Positions 62,698 through 64,000 of a DNA stretch of 64,000 bases are shown here, one piece after another (the stretch's first letter is position 1; each line of letters begins with the position of its first letter). The notes beneath the pieces are model-generated. The model was not told where the DNA came from and did not search any database. It saw only the letters and a program-made list of their open reading frames with translations. Both the position numbers and the translations under genes were made by a program. This DNA is from Vibrionales bacterium SWAT-3 (GTDB lineage Bacteria; Pseudomonadota; Gammaproteobacteria; Enterobacterales; Vibrionaceae). The DNA is taken from positions 91,385 to 155,384 of the forward strand of contig AAZW01000005.1 of assembly GCA_000169995.1 (NCBI GenBank), written 5' to 3'.

Positions 62698-63729
62698 TTA
62701 ATTAGTGAGTAATACTGGTTTATATTCAGTCTCATACCGAAGCATTGCCCACGCAGTCCGTACCACTTTGTTAGCCAGTGCAATGCAGGCCTTCTTGAAG
62801 CCGATACGATCTATGATGCTTCTCAACCAAGCATCCTTTTGAGTCTTCGGTTTTTCGGGTAGTCGTCCAACGTAAGACATTGCACCAAGATAAAGAAGCG
62901 AGCGTAGCTCCTTCACACCACCGCATTTATCGATCCCAATCATAAAGACTTTGCCACCTGAACTGTGTTGTTTCGGCGTAAGACCAACAAACGCTGAAGC
63001 TTGTCTTCCATTCTTGAACTGCTTTCCATCACCAAGAGTTGTATAGAGCATCGCAGCAGTTGTTTCACCAACACCTTCAATTTCCATTAATCGTTGGCAT
63101 GGTTCTATCTGACGGGTTAAAGCATTTTTCTCTTTTTCGAACACGATGAGTTTTGCTTTCAGTTCTTTATATTGATCCCACAGCGTGGACAGAACGGATA
63201 CAACATTTGCTGGTATTGATGTCTCTCCATCAAGCACTGTTTGAACCGATGTTTTTAATCCTTTTTCACCTTTAGGGTTAGCAATACCATAGCCTAAAAT
63301 GGTGCCTCGAATATGCTGCCCCAAAGAAACCACACTGCGAGATAAGAAACGACGACTACTTTCCATGGATTGCATAGATTGCTGTTCAAGCGATTTTGGA
63401 CGACTATATTTGATACCGATTTGGATAGCTGCGTTAGCGATAGCAAGAGCATCATTGTGATCAGTTTTATGGCCTTCCAAGTACCCTTTTACTTTCTTAG
63501 GATTGATGATCCGTACTTCGTGTCCAAATTTTTCGGCCAACTGCCCCCAATAATGGCAGCCGCAACACCCCTCCATAGCGACAATTGAAGGCTTGGCTTT
63601 GGCGAGAAACTCTTTCATTTTTTGGCGACTTAGAGGCTTATTGGACAGCAACTCACCATGAATGCTGATATGACAGGCTTGAAGAACATTTTTTGCTAAG
63701 TCGATAGCGATAACATTACTAGTCAACAT
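62698..63729 (-). CDS. IS110-family (IS1111 group) transposase
   Basis: 343-aa DEDD transposase. The N-terminal RuvC-like part has VIAIDLAKNVLQACH (first Asp), IVAMEGCCGCHYWGQLAEKF (Glu), and GHKTDHNDALAIANAA (last Asp pair), with NPKKVKGYLEG as in IS1111 proteins. The C-terminal transposase_20 domain has IEGVGETTAAMLYTTLGDGK and AFVGLTPKQHSSGGK with the catalytic-type Ser. Full length, no frameshift. Confidence 0.93.
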   Translation of the reverse strand: MLTSNVIAIDLAKNVLQACHISIHGELLSNKPLSRQKMKEFLAKAKPSIVAMEGCCGCHYWGQLAEKFGHEVRIINPKKVKGYLEGHKTDHNDALAIANAAIQIGIKYSRPKSLEQQSMQSMESSRRFLSRSVVSLGQHIRGTILGYGIANPKGEKGLKTSVQTVLDGETSIPANVVSVLSTLWDQYKELKAKLIVFEKEKNALTRQIEPCQRLMEIEGVGETTAAMLYTTLGDGKQFKNGRQASAFVGLTPKQHSSGGKVFMIGIDKCGGVKELRSLLYLGAMSYVGRLPEKPKTQKDAWLRSIIDRIGFKKACIALANKVVRTAWAMLRYETEYKPVLLTN

Positions 63730-63783
63730 ATTGGAACCCTCTTTTTATCTCGTTCTCCTAAGCCTAGTTCGGCAGAGGAGGGA

Positions 63784-63795
63784 GTGGATTCCATA
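63784..63795. repeat. Subterminal inverted repeat, upstream end of IS1111-type element
   Basis: GTGGATTCCATA, the partner of 62470-62481, 54 bp before the transposase start. Confidence 0.85.
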
Positions 63796-64000
63796 CATCA
63801 AGTTAGGTCTCAACTCGCTTTTCCATTCCCATTCCCCTCTCAAGCCTGCTGTACCAATAGCTCACACAATCGATAAATTTCCATTGTCGACTCGACAAAT
63901 TTAATTCGTTTTCTTAGTTGAACGAAAAGCCTTAAGGTTCGCCCCGAAGCAAGCAAGGAGCCTCAGAAAAAACTGAGAGCTCAGCTAACAACTAAATAAT
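63796..64000. other. Right window end, no gene seen
   Basis: About 200 bp beyond the IS end with two small hairpins (TTCGTTTTC/GAACGAAAA-like near 63907 and CTCAG/CTGAG near 63963). No ORF or T-run terminator. Content is not identified. Confidence 0.4.

Larger units (their letters stand above)
62470..63795 (-). mobile_element. IS1111-type (IS110 family) insertion sequence
   Basis: About 1.33 kb between the outer edges of 12-bp subterminal inverted repeats; the true ends should lie a few bases outside. It encodes one DEDD transposase on the minus strand, with about 50 bp between one repeat and the start and about 215 bp of noncoding DNA between the stop and the other repeat. That arrangement is the IS1111 form, where the noncoding downstream part specifies the guide RNA. 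No target duplication was identified, as expected. Confidence 0.85.

Noticed and set aside
63900..64000. Possible integron attC-like site near the right end (CTAACAAC)
   Set aside because: Only a short match; no paired core sites or cassette structure could be found.

Overview
The window looks like a piece of a Vibrio genome, possibly the second chromosome, and a Splendidus-clade species would fit the gene content; the species guess is inference. The strongest taxonomic marker is a pair of Qrr-type quorum-sensing small RNAs, each with a sigma-54 promoter and LuxO-like sites. DUF3612, DUF3541 and a vibrio-type long RluA-family protein agree with this. No tRNA, rRNA, CRISPR array, prophage or plasmid-type gene was seen. 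Most of the window is ordinary chromosomal metabolism, transport and signalling, interrupted by three insertion sequences.

Layout. 1-3.5 kb: a MocR regulator (cut by the left edge) divergent from a flavin-binding oxidase-like gene, a urea transporter and an AraC regulator. 3.6-5.2 kb: a YiaW/YiaV-like membrane-protein pair. 5.3-13.3 kb: two convergent qrr genes bracket codBA (cytosine uptake and deamination), a cold-shock protein, a diguanylate cyclase, a stand-alone malate-synthase-G-like domain and its divergent DUF3612 regulator. 13.5-18.3 kb: rhlE, a membrane diguanylate cyclase and a DUF3541 exported protein, followed by IS3-family copy 1. 19.8-26.5 kb: a methyltransferase, a small membrane protein, nupC with a structured leader and a 39-aa upstream ORF, a lipoprotein, an internally duplicated unknown protein and an ascorbate-type PTS operon. 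26.5-40.3 kb: a signalling-rich stretch with an HD-GYP protein, GNAT, two-component system, GGDEF-EAL proteins, an outer-membrane barrel and a membrane EAL protein with an N-terminal winged helix. 40.5-42.6 kb: GntR-ABC transporter operon. 43.4-51.9 kb: small metabolic genes, a pseudouridine synthase, hydrolases and two AraC-type regulators, one broken by an amber codon. 52-60.3 kb: NhaC-type antiporter, a hydratase, IS3-family copy 2, DUF3861/MarR pair, a metallo-hydrolase and a chemoreceptor. 60.3-64 kb: SgrR-like regulator divergent from a 34-aa ORF, then an IS1111-type element.

Themes. Nucleobase/nucleoside salvage (codBA, nupC) carries PurR-like boxes. Six c-di-GMP enzymes lie within about 31 kb. 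The two IS3-family copies are nearly identical, and both sit at the same place, in the same orientation, inside a Rho-independent terminator hairpin, which suggests target choice by terminator shape. The items most worth a second look are that terminator targeting, the Qrr pair, the nupC leader plus small ORF, the orphan malate-synthase domain and the wHTH-TM-EAL protein.
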